Source: Pricia antarctica (GTDB lineage Bacteria > Bacteroidota > Bacteroidia > Flavobacteriales > Flavobacteriaceae). Taken from it: a stretch of 32,168 nt of DNA. The notes beneath the pieces are model-generated. The model saw only the letters and a list, made by a program, of their open reading frames with translations. It had not been told where the DNA came from and made no database searches. The translations under genes were made by a program, and so were the position numbers. Numbering within the stretch: the stretch's first letter is position 1; each line of letters opens with the position of its first letter. The stretch is from assembly GCA_011050085.1 (NCBI GenBank), contig DRGL01000034.1, positions 1 through 32,168 of the forward strand. The letters run 5' to 3'. Below, in pieces: positions 16,160 through 25,663 of the stretch.

Positions 16160-17089
16160 TTAGAAAAATCTTGGTGATTTTAATTTCTTGTCTAATGATA
16201 TCCACTGGTAACGAAGAAATATTTCATGGCTGCCAGAATTATAGTTCGTCAATTCATTAATTGAATAATCATAGGCATAACCGATGTTGAATTGTGGTGA
16301 TAATTGAAAGCCAAAAATACCTGCTACCGAGTCGTTATATCTATAGTTAAGACCGAGGTTCAAGGTTTCATATAAGAGAAAATTGGCGGAAACATCAACG
16401 GATATGGGAGCGCCCGCTACCTGTTTGACCAAAAATGAAGGTTTGAATTTCAAATCAGTATTCAAGTCAAAAACAATACCACCAATTAGATTGATATGCA
16501 TGCTTTCGTCAGATTTTCTCTCAATATCACGGTCGTAATATTCCGAAGGAAACAAGTTGGGAATTGAAAGCCCAAGATAGGCCTTATCCGTGAAGTAGAA
16601 GAGTCCTGCACCTACCGTAGGCAGCAACTTTCCTTTTATATTTTGGTTGAACTGGGCATCATTTTCATCCCTACGAAGTCCCTTTGAAAAATCTAGACTA
16701 AAAAATCGTACCCCGGCTTTGAGACCTAAAGATAATCGGTCGCCCTTACGATTCAAAATCAATTGGTGCGCATAATTGGCATCGACATAGGTTTCAGATG
16801 CTGGACCCCACTCATCACGAATAATGGAAAGGCCCAAGCCGTCGAACAAGCCTACCGGCGAATCTATTCCGAACGTAATGGTTTTCGGCGATCCCTCTAA
16901 TCCGACCCACTGACTACGATATAGGGAAAGAAGCGTGAGATGGCCCCTAGATCCCGTATATCCAGGATTGACGCTCATAGGATTATATTGATACTGTGTA
17001 TATTGCGGATCTTGCTGGCTATAGCCCCAAAAAGAGAGCATTGCCATCTGAAACAATATGATATAGTTGTATATTTTTCTCATCATCAT
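16160..17089 (-). CDS. PorP/SprF-family T9SS outer-membrane protein, partner of the giant adhesin
   Basis: 309 aa. A signal peptide (MMMRKIYNYIILFQMAMLSF, cleaved near WGYSQQ) is followed by the family hallmark QDPQYTQYQYNPMSVNPGYT (about residues 26-45) and repeated amphipathic strands expected of an outer-membrane beta-barrel (SLYRSQWVGLEGSPKTITFG, GAGLFYFTDKAYLGLSIPNL, LGLNYRYNDSVAGIFGFQLS). SprF-type proteins are needed for export or surface attachment of the T9SS type B cargo encoded next to them, and their genes usually lie directly downstream of it. Here the start codon overlaps the stop of the giant upstream gene (ATGA, 4 bp), which implies translational coupling and a matched cargo/anchor pair. 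Confidence 0.93.
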   Translation of the reverse strand: MMMRKIYNYIILFQMAMLSFWGYSQQDPQYTQYQYNPMSVNPGYTGSRGHLTLLSLYRSQWVGLEGSPKTITFGIDSPVGLFDGLGLSIIRDEWGPASETYVDANYAHQLILNRKGDRLSLGLKAGVRFFSLDFSKGLRRDENDAQFNQNIKGKLLPTVGAGLFYFTDKAYLGLSIPNLFPSEYYDRDIERKSDESMHINLIGGIVFDLNTDLKFKPSFLVKQVAGAPISVDVSANFLLYETLNLGLNYRYNDSVAGIFGFQLSPQFNIGYAYDYSINELTNYNSGSHEIFLRYQWISLDKKLKSPRFF

Positions 17090-20000
17090 CTACTGATATA
17101 TAACCAACCCGATTTCGCCGTAGCGTTTCCTTCCCCAGGTTCTAGGGTATAATAATAAGTGCCCACTGGTAGTTTCCCAGATGCTCCAATCGTTGACCCT
17201 TTTACCGATGTACCGTCCCAACTATTATCGTATCCTTCAGCCGAGAATACTTCGTTGCCCCAACGGTTATAAATCCGTAATAGACTATTAGGGTAATTCT
17301 CGATGCATTCGATAAAGAAAAAATCGTTTGCTCCATCATCATTGGGTGAAAATTCATTGAATACAGTAAGGCACTCGGCCTGTGTGACCTCTGGAGTTGC
17401 CTCTGCCCTATCGTTGTTGATATTTGTATCGATTTGATCAAGATAAATCAATTCGGCTATATTCGTGTAGTCTTCTGTTTCGGTAACGTTAACCGTCATT
17501 TGAAGGGCTGCCGTTTGACCAACGGTAATTGTCGGAATTTCCCAGGTAGCTATAGTCTCGTTATATGTTCCTAAATCTGCACTATGGGATACCAATGCAT
17601 ATCCCCTCGGCAATACATCTTCGATACCAATGGTAGTGGCGTCGTAGTTGCTATTATTGGTCGCTGTTACGGTAAATACCAAGGTATCTCCGTAAAAACT
17701 CTGCGCTTTATCTACCATTTTATTAATCTCTATATCTACGGTAGGTGAACCTATCGTATAATTGGCTTCATCATCTTCGATTTGATTTCCAACGTCGTTG
17801 TTGGGCGTAGAGTCGGGATCGAATTGATCAGACGTTGTTATCTGAGCGGTATTTGTATATTCCCCAAAAATATTGGCGGGAAGATTAACGGTTGCTTCAT
17901 ACGTAAGCACTTCGGAGCCTTCATCTATGGATGGTAAATTCCATACAATCGTATTCCCGTTCATTGATCCCCCGTTACCTATAGTTCCTACCGTATACCC
18001 ACTCGGCACTATATCTTCTACAGTTACATTTGTTGCTAAGCCAGGTCCTGCATTTGTCAGAATCAACTGAAAAATAATCGTGTCACCAGCATTCGGATTT
18101 TGGTTCGAAGCTGAAGTGAGGGCTTTTTCAAGGCTTAAGTCTGCAGGAATTAGGACAATTTCTGCACTGTCTTCATCGTCTTCGCTTTGATCGCCATCAT
18201 CGTTGTTCGGGGAAGAATCCGAATCTAACTGGTCTGCATCCGTTACTTGTACTGTGTTTACGAACTCTCCGGTAGTGTTGGTTGGTACATTGATACTAAC
18301 CTCAAACGTAAGTCTTGTAGTAGACCCGCTTGGAACGGTCAATCCGTTCCATGCAATGGTGTTTCCTGATTGAAGGCCGCCATCATTTATGGCAGAGACC
18401 GTATATCCTGAAGGAACAATATTTTCAATAGTAACGTTTGTGGCATCATCCATACCTGTATTTCTGACGTCAACCGTAAAGGTCAACGTATCACCAGGGT
18501 TGCCCGAATCCGGTGTAACGGTATTCGTCAATTCCAAATCAATAAATTGTAACATGAACAAAACACTATCCTCATCATCCTCACTTTGATCGCCATCGTC
18601 ATTGTTAGGTGTAGAATCGAGATCAAACTGATCTACTGAAATTATCTGAACCGTATTTACATACTCGTCTGGTGAATTATTAGGATTGTTTACTGAAACC
18701 TCAAACGTTACTGTCGTGGTGGACCCAGTCGCGATATCGATTCCAGTCCATACAATGTTATTGCCAGTTTGAATTCCACCATTCTGGATGGTATTGACCA
18801 TGAAGCCATCTGGTACACTATTTTCAACACAGAGGTTCGTTGCATCACTCGGACCATTATTGGTTATATCTACCGATATAATTAGCGCTTCTCCAGGATT
18901 ACCGGTAGGCTGTGAAATCGTATTATTTACTTCTAGGTCGGCCACTTGTGGAATGATAGAAACGGAAGCTTCGTCATCTTCGCTCTGATCACCATCATCA
19001 TTATTAGGAGCCGAATCGGAATCGAAGTTTCCAGCAGAGACAACCTGAGCACTATTCGTGTATTCCCCTGAAATTCCCGCTGGTGGGTTAACGGTGGTTG
19101 TTATGGTAATAGAAGCGGAATTTCCATTGGTCAATGCTGGTAGTGTCCAGTTTCCTGAAGTGCTATCGAAGGTTCCATTGGCCGTATTTCCAGTGTCGGC
19201 CACATAGGTATATCCTACTGGAAGTATATCATTTACAATACTTCCACCACTATCATCACTAGGTCCGTCATTGGTTACTGTTAGCGTAAAAACTATATTA
19301 TCGCCGACATTTGGGGTCGGATCGTTAACCGTTTTTTCTAAACGGATATCCGATGTTGAACCAACAATGACTGTTATACTATCGCTATTCTCGCAGCTGT
19401 TTGCATCTGTACCGACAACCGTGTATGTCGTGGTAGTAAGCGGGAATACGGTATCACCATCGCCCACCCCATTGTCCCATACATAGCTGTTCGCCCCAGA
19501 ACCAGTAAGTGTTACAGGCTCTCCAGCATTGATATTCGTTTGGGTCGCATTGGCCGTTACATTGGGCAAAGCATTTATGGTCAGTGTAACCGCGGCTCTT
19601 CCAAAGCTACTACAGTTACTAACGTCATCACGACTTTCAGCAAAATAGGTTACGGATCCTACTGCATTTAAAATAGGGTTTGCTATGACATTTCCACCGG
19701 ATAGGGCATCGTACCAAACTATACTCGTTCCTGATGGACTGGTCGCCATTGCAGTCAAGGTCTGGGTAGGATTGGCATCGCATTCTGTTTGGTCGCCCCA
19801 AGAAGTCGGATCGGCGGGTGTTCCGTTAATGGTCAGCTGAACGGGGGTCCGGGTACTGCTTGTACAATTGGTTATAATATCCCTACTTTCGGCGAAGTAA
19901 GTGATGGCACCTACCGTATTCAAGGTCGGGGCAGTAACCACATTACCACCGGTCGCGGCATCGTACCAAACGATATCGGCATCTGTAGGGGGTGTGGCCG

Positions 20001-23000
20001 TCGCGGTCAGGGTTTGAATAGGACTTTCTTCACACTCTGTTAGGTCACCGTCATTTATGGGTGCGTCGATTATAGGGCAGCTACAGTCCGGTGCGGTTAT
20101 GGCTAAGGTCTCCGTACACGCATTAGGTGCGGTTACCGTAAGACTTATATCATTTCCGGAAGGTATCCCTGAAATGGTCCAATTATCTCCACCATTGTCC
20201 ACAACGGTTCCTTCGGTTGATGTTACGTTACCTTCGCTAACGTTTACGGTAACTCCATAGGTAAGCAGATCAGGCGCACATGTCGGTCCTCCATCAATGC
20301 TGATATCCGGTGTGTCCTGAATAGTCAATGTTATGGGTGTACGTGTGAAACTGGTACAAGCAGTGGTAGTATCTTCGCTTTCCGCATAATACGTTACCGT
20401 TCCTACAGCGCTCAGGGTCGGACTTGCCACAATATTTCCGCCTGAGGCAGCATCGAACCAAACCACAACCGACCCAGATGGGGCGGTTGCGTCGGCCATT
20501 AACGTCTGCAACGGGCTGGCCTCACATTCTGCCTGGTCTCCAGCGCCGTTCGGGGCAGCGGGAGTGCTTTGAATCGTTAAGGTAACTGGCGTACGGGTGC
20601 TGCTCGTACAATCGGTCACATTCTGTCTGCTTTCCGCATAATACGTTACCGTTCCTACAACGCTCAGGGTCGGATTTGCCACAGTATTTCCGCCCGAGGC
20701 AGCGTCGAACCATACAACAATTTCATCCGTTGGTGGTGTAGCTGTAGCGGTCAAGGTTTGAATAGGACTTGCTTCACACTCCGTTTGGTCGTTGCCGCTT
20801 GTTGGCGCGTCGACTACGGTGCAGCTACAATCCGGTGCGGTTACCGTTAAGGTTTCCATACATGCATTAGCTGCAGTCACCGTAACCGTAATATCGTTTC
20901 CGGACGGAATATTGGAAACGGTCCAATTATTTCCACCGTTGTCGGTTACTGTTCCTTCTGAGGCTGTGATGCTTCCCGTACTGACATCGACTGAAACGGA
21001 ATACGTAATGAGATCTGCCGAACAAGTTGCAGATGAAGGCGTTTGAGAAATATCAGGGGTATCCTGTATCGTAAGCGTAACGGGTGTTCGGGATGTACTT
21101 GCACAATTAGTGGTCGTATCCTGACTTTCCGCATAATAGGTTATCGTTCCAACGGTGTTCAAGTCCGGATTTGATATGAGGTTTCCTCCTGAAGCAGCAT
21201 CATACCAAACAACGGTGGAGCCAGAAGGCGCTGTCGCCATGGCGGTAAGGGTTTGTATAGGACTACTTTCGCATTGTTCTTGGTCTCCACCGCTAATCGG
21301 TGCTGTAGGATTGGGTTGTATGGTCAGGGAAACCGCTGTTCTCAAATGACTGGTGCAGTTGGTGGCATCATTTCTAGTTTCTGCATAATACGTGACTGTT
21401 CCCAGCGCATTCAGGATAGGATTTGTCACGATATTTCCATTGGACGCAGCATCGTACCAAATTATACTTGTTCCAGCGGCATTTGTTGCTGTCGCGGTTA
21501 AAGTTTGTGTCGGTATTGTTTCACATTCTTTCTGATCCCCTCCGCTGATAGGAGCATTTGGCGCAGCTTGAATCGTCAAGTTCACAGCGGTTCGGGTTGA
21601 ACTGGTACAAGCGTTTACATCGTCAACGCTTTCCGCATAAAATGTAATTGTTCCAATGGTATTTAAGATTGGATTGGTAACTGAAGTACCGTTAGTAGCC
21701 GAATCATACCATACTACACTAGCTCCAGCAGGTGCAGTAGCAGTGGCGGTCAGCGTCTGAATGGGATTTTGTTCGCATTCGGTAATGTCACCCCCGCTTG
21801 TCGGTGCCAAAACTACTGGACAACTACAGTCTGGTGCAATGATTGAAAGTGTCTCCACACAAGCGTTGCTATCGGTGACTGTTATTACAATATCGTTACC
21901 TGAAGGAACTTCGGAAACCGTCCAATTGTTGCCACCATTATCGAAAACGATACCTTCGGAAGCCGTGACCGAACCCCTATCAACATCTACCGATACAGAG
22001 TACGAAGCCAGATCTGCTGAACAAGATTCTGAAGCCGGTGTAATCGAAATGCTAGGTATAGAATTCATAGTAAGCGTAACCGGAGTTCTACTATCGCTAA
22101 AACACCCGCTAGTAGTGGTTCGGCTTTCGGCATAATACGTTATAGTACCGAGCGCATTCAAGGTGGGACTTCCAACAACCGCACCACCGGAAGGCATATC
22201 ATACCAGATTACGGTTGCACCTGCGGGAGCTACGGCCGTTGCTGTCATGGTTTGTGTGGGACTTGTCTCACATTCCGTTTGGTCCCCATCACTGATCGGT
22301 GCGGATGGAGTGGCATCGATGGTCAAGGTTACAGGGGTTCTGGTTATACTTTGACATGAAGTAACATCGTTTGTGCTTTCAGCAAAATAAGTAACACTTC
22401 CTACGGAATTTAAAGTTGGACTTCCAACGCTATTTCCACCAGTAGCCGCATCGAACCAAGTAATGGTAAATCCTGTAGGAACTGTGGCGTTTGCGGTCAA
22501 AGTCTGAATCGGGCTCGTTTCACATTCAGTCTGGTCGCCATCACTAATGGGCGGTGCCGGGGCAGGCTGAATGCTAAGGCTTACCGCGGTTCTGAATGCG
22601 CTAGGGCAACCGGTAACATCATTGTTGCTCTGCGCATAATAGGTTACCGTGCCTACGGAATTCAGGCTTGGGTCCGCAATTAGATTTCCTCCAGAAGCCG
22701 CATCGTACCAAACCACGGTAGCACCTGAAGCGGCAGTCGCTAGTGCGGTTAATGTCTGTATCGGATTTTCCTCGCATTCAATCTGGTCGCCACCACTTGT
22801 CGGGGCGGCGGGTACGGGTTGAATCGTTAAAGTTACCGGAACACGACCTGCACTCGAACAGCTATTGCTGGTGTCGTTACTCTCAGCATAATAGGTTATG
22901 GTACCTACAACATCTAAAATGGGGTTTGCCACTGTATTTCCACCGGATGGCGCATTATACCAAACAATTGTTGATCCTAAAGGGGGATTGGCGTTAGCGG

Positions 23001-25251
23001 TCAAGGTTTGAATCGGATTTTGTTCGCATTCTGTTTGGTCACCTCCACTAATCGGTAGCGGGGGCGCCATATTTACCGTAAGCATGGCACTATTAGACAT
23101 AGCATCCGGGCAACTTCCAGCCGGACTTGATGCCAAAGCACGATATTGGTTACCATTGAGCGCTAAAGTAACGTTGGAAATATTCAAGGTATTTGAGGTA
23201 GCACCACTGTAAGGTGCGGTATTGGTAAGATCGTTCCAATTCGAACCATCAAACAGCTGCCATTGAAAGGTATCTGCATTAGAGGCCCCAACAACAAAAA
23301 TAGCATTTCCGTTTTCACAGGTTGATCGATCAACAGGTTGCATAGTTATAGCGGGCGACGTGTTTACATTTACGGTCAATTGCGAACGCAAGCTTTCGCA
23401 ATTGGCACCTCCTGAGACGGCTGATTGCGTTACCCAATAAAATTGTTGTCCAGGAGTTGAGGTGTCAGGTCTTGTTGTTCCAGGAATTTCGGTACCTCCC
23501 GATGCAGCGTCGTACCAACGAAGATTAGAGCCATTGGTAACACTGGCGTTAAGTTCATCGGAGGTATCTCCTACACAATATTCAACGGGAGTGTTGAATA
23601 TAGGAGCGAGAGGCAATGCATATACGGTAACCACGACTTCGGTACGTTCACTGATACAGCCTGTACCGGCATCAATTTGTTCTACATAATAAAAGGTAGT
23701 CTGCGCAGATGACGTGTCCGGAGTTGGGGGATTCGGGTACATAGTACCACCAGTTGGGGCATTATACCAAAGAATCATGTTCCCCGGTTCTCCTGTTGCC
23801 ATCAAAGGAGTGGCGGGGTCATTAACACAATATTCTATAGGGCTCGGTGAAATAGGAGCACTAGGTTGTGTGTTTTCAGTTAGTCGTATTCTTCTTCTTG
23901 TGGCGCTCACACAGCCGGTTGCGGTTTCTTTGGTTTCCGCAAAGTAATCTCCCGGACCAGAGGGCTGATACGAAGAATTACCTGAAAGTAGCAGTGTGCC
24001 ACCGACTGCGGCGTCATACCAATCAACGGTCTGACCAGATCCAACAGAAACTGTCAGTGTTGGTACGGTAGTGCCCTCACAATACTCTACATCGCTGCCG
24101 GAAGGGGGTGTAATATTGTTGGTTACCGTAACCTTAAACGAATTGAAACCTACATTCCCGGCGGCATCCCTAGTGATATATTCTAAAGTTGTAGTACCTA
24201 CCGGAAATTCCCTCCCGCTTCTATAAGGCTGTCCAGAAATTTGGGCAACACGAAGGAAAGCCGCGGTACAGGCAACTACAGTAACATCGGAAACGACATA
24301 ACCGGGTATGTAGAGATTATCCAGATAGGCTATATCGCTCCGGTTCTGGTCGGTTTCCCATTCAAACTGTACGAAATAATTTCCACTTTGAGTTACCTCA
24401 ATATATTCGGTCTGAACCGCTTCATCAACATATTGCTCGGTAAAAATAATAGTCTCCGCACCCCCCGCAGTAATCAGTTTTACCGTAAGCCTAGAATTGG
24501 TTCCTAAATTTCCGCTTGGGTGACCAGCTAGAATACGATGGTCAAAGAAAATTTCCCCAGTACCGTTAAATTGGGTCAATGGGCTTGTAAAAGAGCGAAT
24601 ATCGTTACGTATCAATTCTACGGTTTCTACCTCACCTGACGACCCATTTATCGCTCCGCCGCTACCTACAATAGTACCATCAAAATCGTAACATTGCGAA
24701 CTCAGGTCATTGCCACCGTCGAAGTTTTCGTCGATTGGCGCTCCCTCACCCGCCGGGCAGTTATCGGTCGCATTGGGAAATGGAAAGGTAATTACTGCAC
24801 CACAACTTCCTGGATCGGCTGTGGTATTAATATTGGCAGGAACAGTAATGACAGGAGCCTGATTATCCAACACTTCAACCCTGAATTCACAAAATGAGGT
24901 ATCACCACTACTATCAGTGGCCCTGTAAATTACCCTATGTACGCCTGGATAAAAAGCATCGCCGGGATTATAATTACTGGTCATGGTAACTGTACCTGAT
25001 CCGGTCGCAGTGGGGGGAGTCCACGTTACCACTGCCGTGCAAGCTCCCGAGTTTGGACTCACGTTGTTGATATCGGCCGGGCAATTTGTAAACGTCGGGG
25101 CAAAGATACTCGAAGGCCTGTTGTATTCTTCGGCATTAGTATCACTGGTGGCATTTGGGGGCGTAACGTGTTCCCTATATATGCTGAAACCTGTTGAACC
25201 TATTAGAACAAACAGAATCAACAACTTCTTAAGTAGGTTAAACATAGGCAA
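17086..25251 (-). CDS. Giant T9SS-secreted repeat adhesin with HYR, Ig-like, DUF11 and type B sorting domains
   Basis: 2721 aa. The signal peptide is MFNLLKKLLILFVLIGSTGF; the true start may be Met3 (25245). Order: HYR module (about 51-128); a second HYR module (131-166 plus 328-379) split by a roughly 160-residue insert; four divergent Ig-like CHU_C-type modules (about 380-728); eleven related Ig-like repeats with three interposed 85-residue modules (about 728-1892); a PKD/Ig module; five DUF11 modules (about 1964-2626) with acidic NNDDGDQSEDDE loops; and a C-terminal type B sorting domain (about 2627-2721; FNEFSPNDDGAND, IYNRWGNEVF, GTYYYTLE, GWLYISR). It should be exported through T9SS and held at the surface with the help of the downstream PorP/SprF. 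The role is likely adhesion, gliding or cell-cell contact; no enzyme domain is visible. Confidence 0.93.
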   Translation of the reverse strand: MPMFNLLKKLLILFVLIGSTGFSIYREHVTPPNATSDTNAEEYNRPSSIFAPTFTNCPADINNVSPNSGACTAVVTWTPPTATGSGTVTMTSNYNPGDAFYPGVHRVIYRATDSSGDTSFCEFRVEVLDNQAPVITVPANINTTADPGSCGAVITFPFPNATDNCPAGEGAPIDENFDGGNDLSSQCYDFDGTIVGSGGAINGSSGEVETVELIRNDIRSFTSPLTQFNGTGEIFFDHRILAGHPSGNLGTNSRLTVKLITAGGAETIIFTEQYVDEAVQTEYIEVTQSGNYFVQFEWETDQNRSDIAYLDNLYIPGYVVSDVTVVACTAAFLRVAQISGQPYRSGREFPVGTTTLEYITRDAAGNVGFNSFKVTVTNNITPPSGSDVEYCEGTTVPTLTVSVGSGQTVDWYDAAVGGTLLLSGNSSYQPSGPGDYFAETKETATGCVSATRRRIRLTENTQPSAPISPSPIEYCVNDPATPLMATGEPGNMILWYNAPTGGTMYPNPPTPDTSSAQTTFYYVEQIDAGTGCISERTEVVVTVYALPLAPIFNTPVEYCVGDTSDELNASVTNGSNLRWYDAASGGTEIPGTTRPDTSTPGQQFYWVTQSAVSGGANCESLRSQLTVNVNTSPAITMQPVDRSTCENGNAIFVVGASNADTFQWQLFDGSNWNDLTNTAPYSGATSNTLNISNVTLALNGNQYRALASSPAGSCPDAMSNSAMLTVNMAPPLPISGGDQTECEQNPIQTLTANANPPLGSTIVWYNAPSGGNTVANPILDVVGTITYYAESNDTSNSCSSAGRVPVTLTIQPVPAAPTSGGDQIECEENPIQTLTALATAASGATVVWYDAASGGNLIADPSLNSVGTVTYYAQSNNDVTGCPSAFRTAVSLSIQPAPAPPISDGDQTECETSPIQTLTANATVPTGFTITWFDAATGGNSVGSPTLNSVGSVTYFAESTNDVTSCQSITRTPVTLTIDATPSAPISDGDQTECETSPTQTMTATAVAPAGATVIWYDMPSGGAVVGSPTLNALGTITYYAESRTTTSGCFSDSRTPVTLTMNSIPSISITPASESCSADLASYSVSVDVDRGSVTASEGIVFDNGGNNWTVSEVPSGNDIVITVTDSNACVETLSIIAPDCSCPVVLAPTSGGDITECEQNPIQTLTATATAPAGASVVWYDSATNGTSVTNPILNTIGTITFYAESVDDVNACTSSTRTAVNLTIQAAPNAPISGGDQKECETIPTQTLTATATNAAGTSIIWYDAASNGNIVTNPILNALGTVTYYAETRNDATNCTSHLRTAVSLTIQPNPTAPISGGDQEQCESSPIQTLTAMATAPSGSTVVWYDAASGGNLISNPDLNTVGTITYYAESQDTTTNCASTSRTPVTLTIQDTPDISQTPSSATCSADLITYSVSVDVSTGSITASEGTVTDNGGNNWTVSNIPSGNDITVTVTAANACMETLTVTAPDCSCTVVDAPTSGNDQTECEASPIQTLTATATPPTDEIVVWFDAASGGNTVANPTLSVVGTVTYYAESRQNVTDCTSSTRTPVTLTIQSTPAAPNGAGDQAECEASPLQTLMADATAPSGSVVVWFDAASGGNIVASPTLSAVGTVTYYAESEDTTTACTSFTRTPITLTIQDTPDISIDGGPTCAPDLLTYGVTVNVSEGNVTSTEGTVVDNGGDNWTISGIPSGNDISLTVTAPNACTETLAITAPDCSCPIIDAPINDGDLTECEESPIQTLTATATPPTDADIVWYDAATGGNVVTAPTLNTVGAITYFAESRDIITNCTSSTRTPVQLTINGTPADPTSWGDQTECDANPTQTLTAMATSPSGTSIVWYDALSGGNVIANPILNAVGSVTYFAESRDDVSNCSSFGRAAVTLTINALPNVTANATQTNINAGEPVTLTGSGANSYVWDNGVGDGDTVFPLTTTTYTVVGTDANSCENSDSITVIVGSTSDIRLEKTVNDPTPNVGDNIVFTLTVTNDGPSDDSGGSIVNDILPVGYTYVADTGNTANGTFDSTSGNWTLPALTNGNSASITITTTVNPPAGISGEYTNSAQVVSAGNFDSDSAPNNDDGDQSEDDEASVSIIPQVADLEVNNTISQPTGNPGEALIISVDITNNGPSDATNLCVENSVPDGFMVNTIQNGGIQTGNNIVWTGIDIATGSTTTVTFEVSVNNPNNSPDEYVNTVQIISVDQFDLDSTPNNDDGDQSEDDEDSVLFMLQFIDLELTNTVTPDSGNPGDTLTFTVDVRNTGMDDATNVTIENIVPSGYTVSAINDGGLQSGNTIAWNGLTVPSGSTTRLTFEVSINVPTNTTGEFVNTVQVTDADQLDSDSSPNNDDGDQSEDDEDSAEIVLIPADLSLEKALTSASNQNPNAGDTIIFQLILTNAGPGLATNVTVEDIVPSGYTVGTIGNGGSMNGNTIVWNLPSIDEGSEVLTYEATVNLPANIFGEYTNTAQITTSDQFDPDSTPNNDVGNQIEDDEANYTIGSPTVDIEINKMVDKAQSFYGDTLVFTVTATNNSNYDATTIGIEDVLPRGYALVSHSADLGTYNETIATWEIPTITVGQTAALQMTVNVTETEDYTNIAELIYLDQIDTNINNDRAEATPEVTQAECLTVFNEFSPNDDGANDFFFIECIENYPNSLLRIYNRWGNEVFSAEGYDNSWDGTSVKGSTIGASGKLPVGTYYYTLEPGEGNATAKSGWLYISR
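17089..17374 (-). other. Type B (gliding/CHU_C) T9SS C-terminal sorting domain
   Basis: The last 95 or so residues of the giant protein. FNEFSPNDDGAND, IYNRWGNEVF, a DNSWDG loop, VGTYYYTLE and the terminal strand GWLYISR are the hallmarks of the type B sorting signal recognised by T9SS in Flavobacteriia. Confidence 0.93.
17375..19358 (-). repeat. Five DUF11 modules with acidic calcium-type loops
   Basis: Five roughly 130-residue modules of the form D-L-E-x-x-x-T-V ... NPGD-x-x-x-F-x-x-x-x-x-N-x-G ... PSGYT ... EY-x-N-T-A-Q-V. Modules 1-3 end in an identical acidic loop (PNNDDGDQSEDDE), module 4 in a decayed copy (PNNDVGNQIEDDE), module 5 in NINNDRAEA. The DxDxDG-like spacing suggests calcium binding. 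At DNA level the loop-encoding stretches lie near 17785, 18190, 18590 and 18990. Confidence 0.8.
19575..23066 (-). repeat. Array of eleven Ig-like repeats with three interposed modules
   Basis: Each unit is about 80-84 residues: P-x-S-G-G-D-Q-x-E-C-E-x-x-P-I-Q-T-L-T-A, then VWYDAASGGN, then GTVTYYAES, then C-x-S-x-x-R-T-P-V-T-L-T-I. The two Cys probably form a disulfide. An 85-residue module (SVDV...NNWTVS...PSGNDI...APDCSC) follows units 4, 7 and 9, giving blocks of 4, 3, 2 and 2. Units near 20377 and 20629 are nearly identical in DNA at a 252-bp offset, indicating recent duplication. Confidence 0.85.
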
Positions 25252-25663
25252 GTTGAGACTTGATGAAATAAAACTAACCGCACGATTTGGGAAGCGGGTA
25301 GACTTATCTCACCTATTTATAACATAACGTCAATATGTAACGAATCGTTTAATTATTTAATACTTGTTGCGAAACGTGTTAAAGCCATTGTCAACGTCAA
25401 TAAAATCTAGGTTTCATTGAAATAACCCAAAAGAAATCTAAGTAACTTTTACAGTTGAATATCCTATAATTTTAAAAACTATTGCCAATTTGATTTATTA
25501 TGGGTAAAAGTTCAATTTTCAATCGTAATACAAAACGGAATATGTAGATTTCGGCATCTAATTTGTAATCACAAATGGCAACTTAGTATTACACGAATTA
25601 TTTTACATAAAAATAATACCACACAGTATATAGATTTTCTATCTTCGTTAAAACGCTTTACAT
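25252..25663. other. 412-bp divergent intergenic region, giant adhesin / tetR
   Basis: AT-rich, no frame of note. It must hold the promoter of the adhesin gene, but I find no convincing -33/-7 pair on the minus strand (nearest is TAGTTTTA at 25276-25269). Toward tetR there is a -7-like TATCTTCG (25640-25647) without a clear -33 box, and a palindrome ATTTGT-AATC-ACAAAT (25561-25576). Confidence 0.5.
25561..25576. promoter_or_regulatory. Candidate operator palindrome upstream of tetR
   Basis: ATTTGT (25561-25566) and ACAAAT (25571-25576) are perfect complements with a 4-nt spacer, 88 bp before the TetR start. Size and symmetry fit a TetR-dimer operator, which often lies in the regulator's own divergent promoter region. 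In AT-rich DNA this could be chance. Confidence 0.3.

Noticed and set aside
19575-23066. CRISPR-like periodic repeats
   Set aside because: Periodicity of about 250 bp is in frame with the protein repeats and the units are diverged coding DNA, not short identical repeats with spacers.
17200-25100. Many plus-strand frames of 60-124 codons across the adhesin gene
   Set aside because: They arise from the repetitive, stop-poor composition of the opposite strand and have no independent start context or domain.
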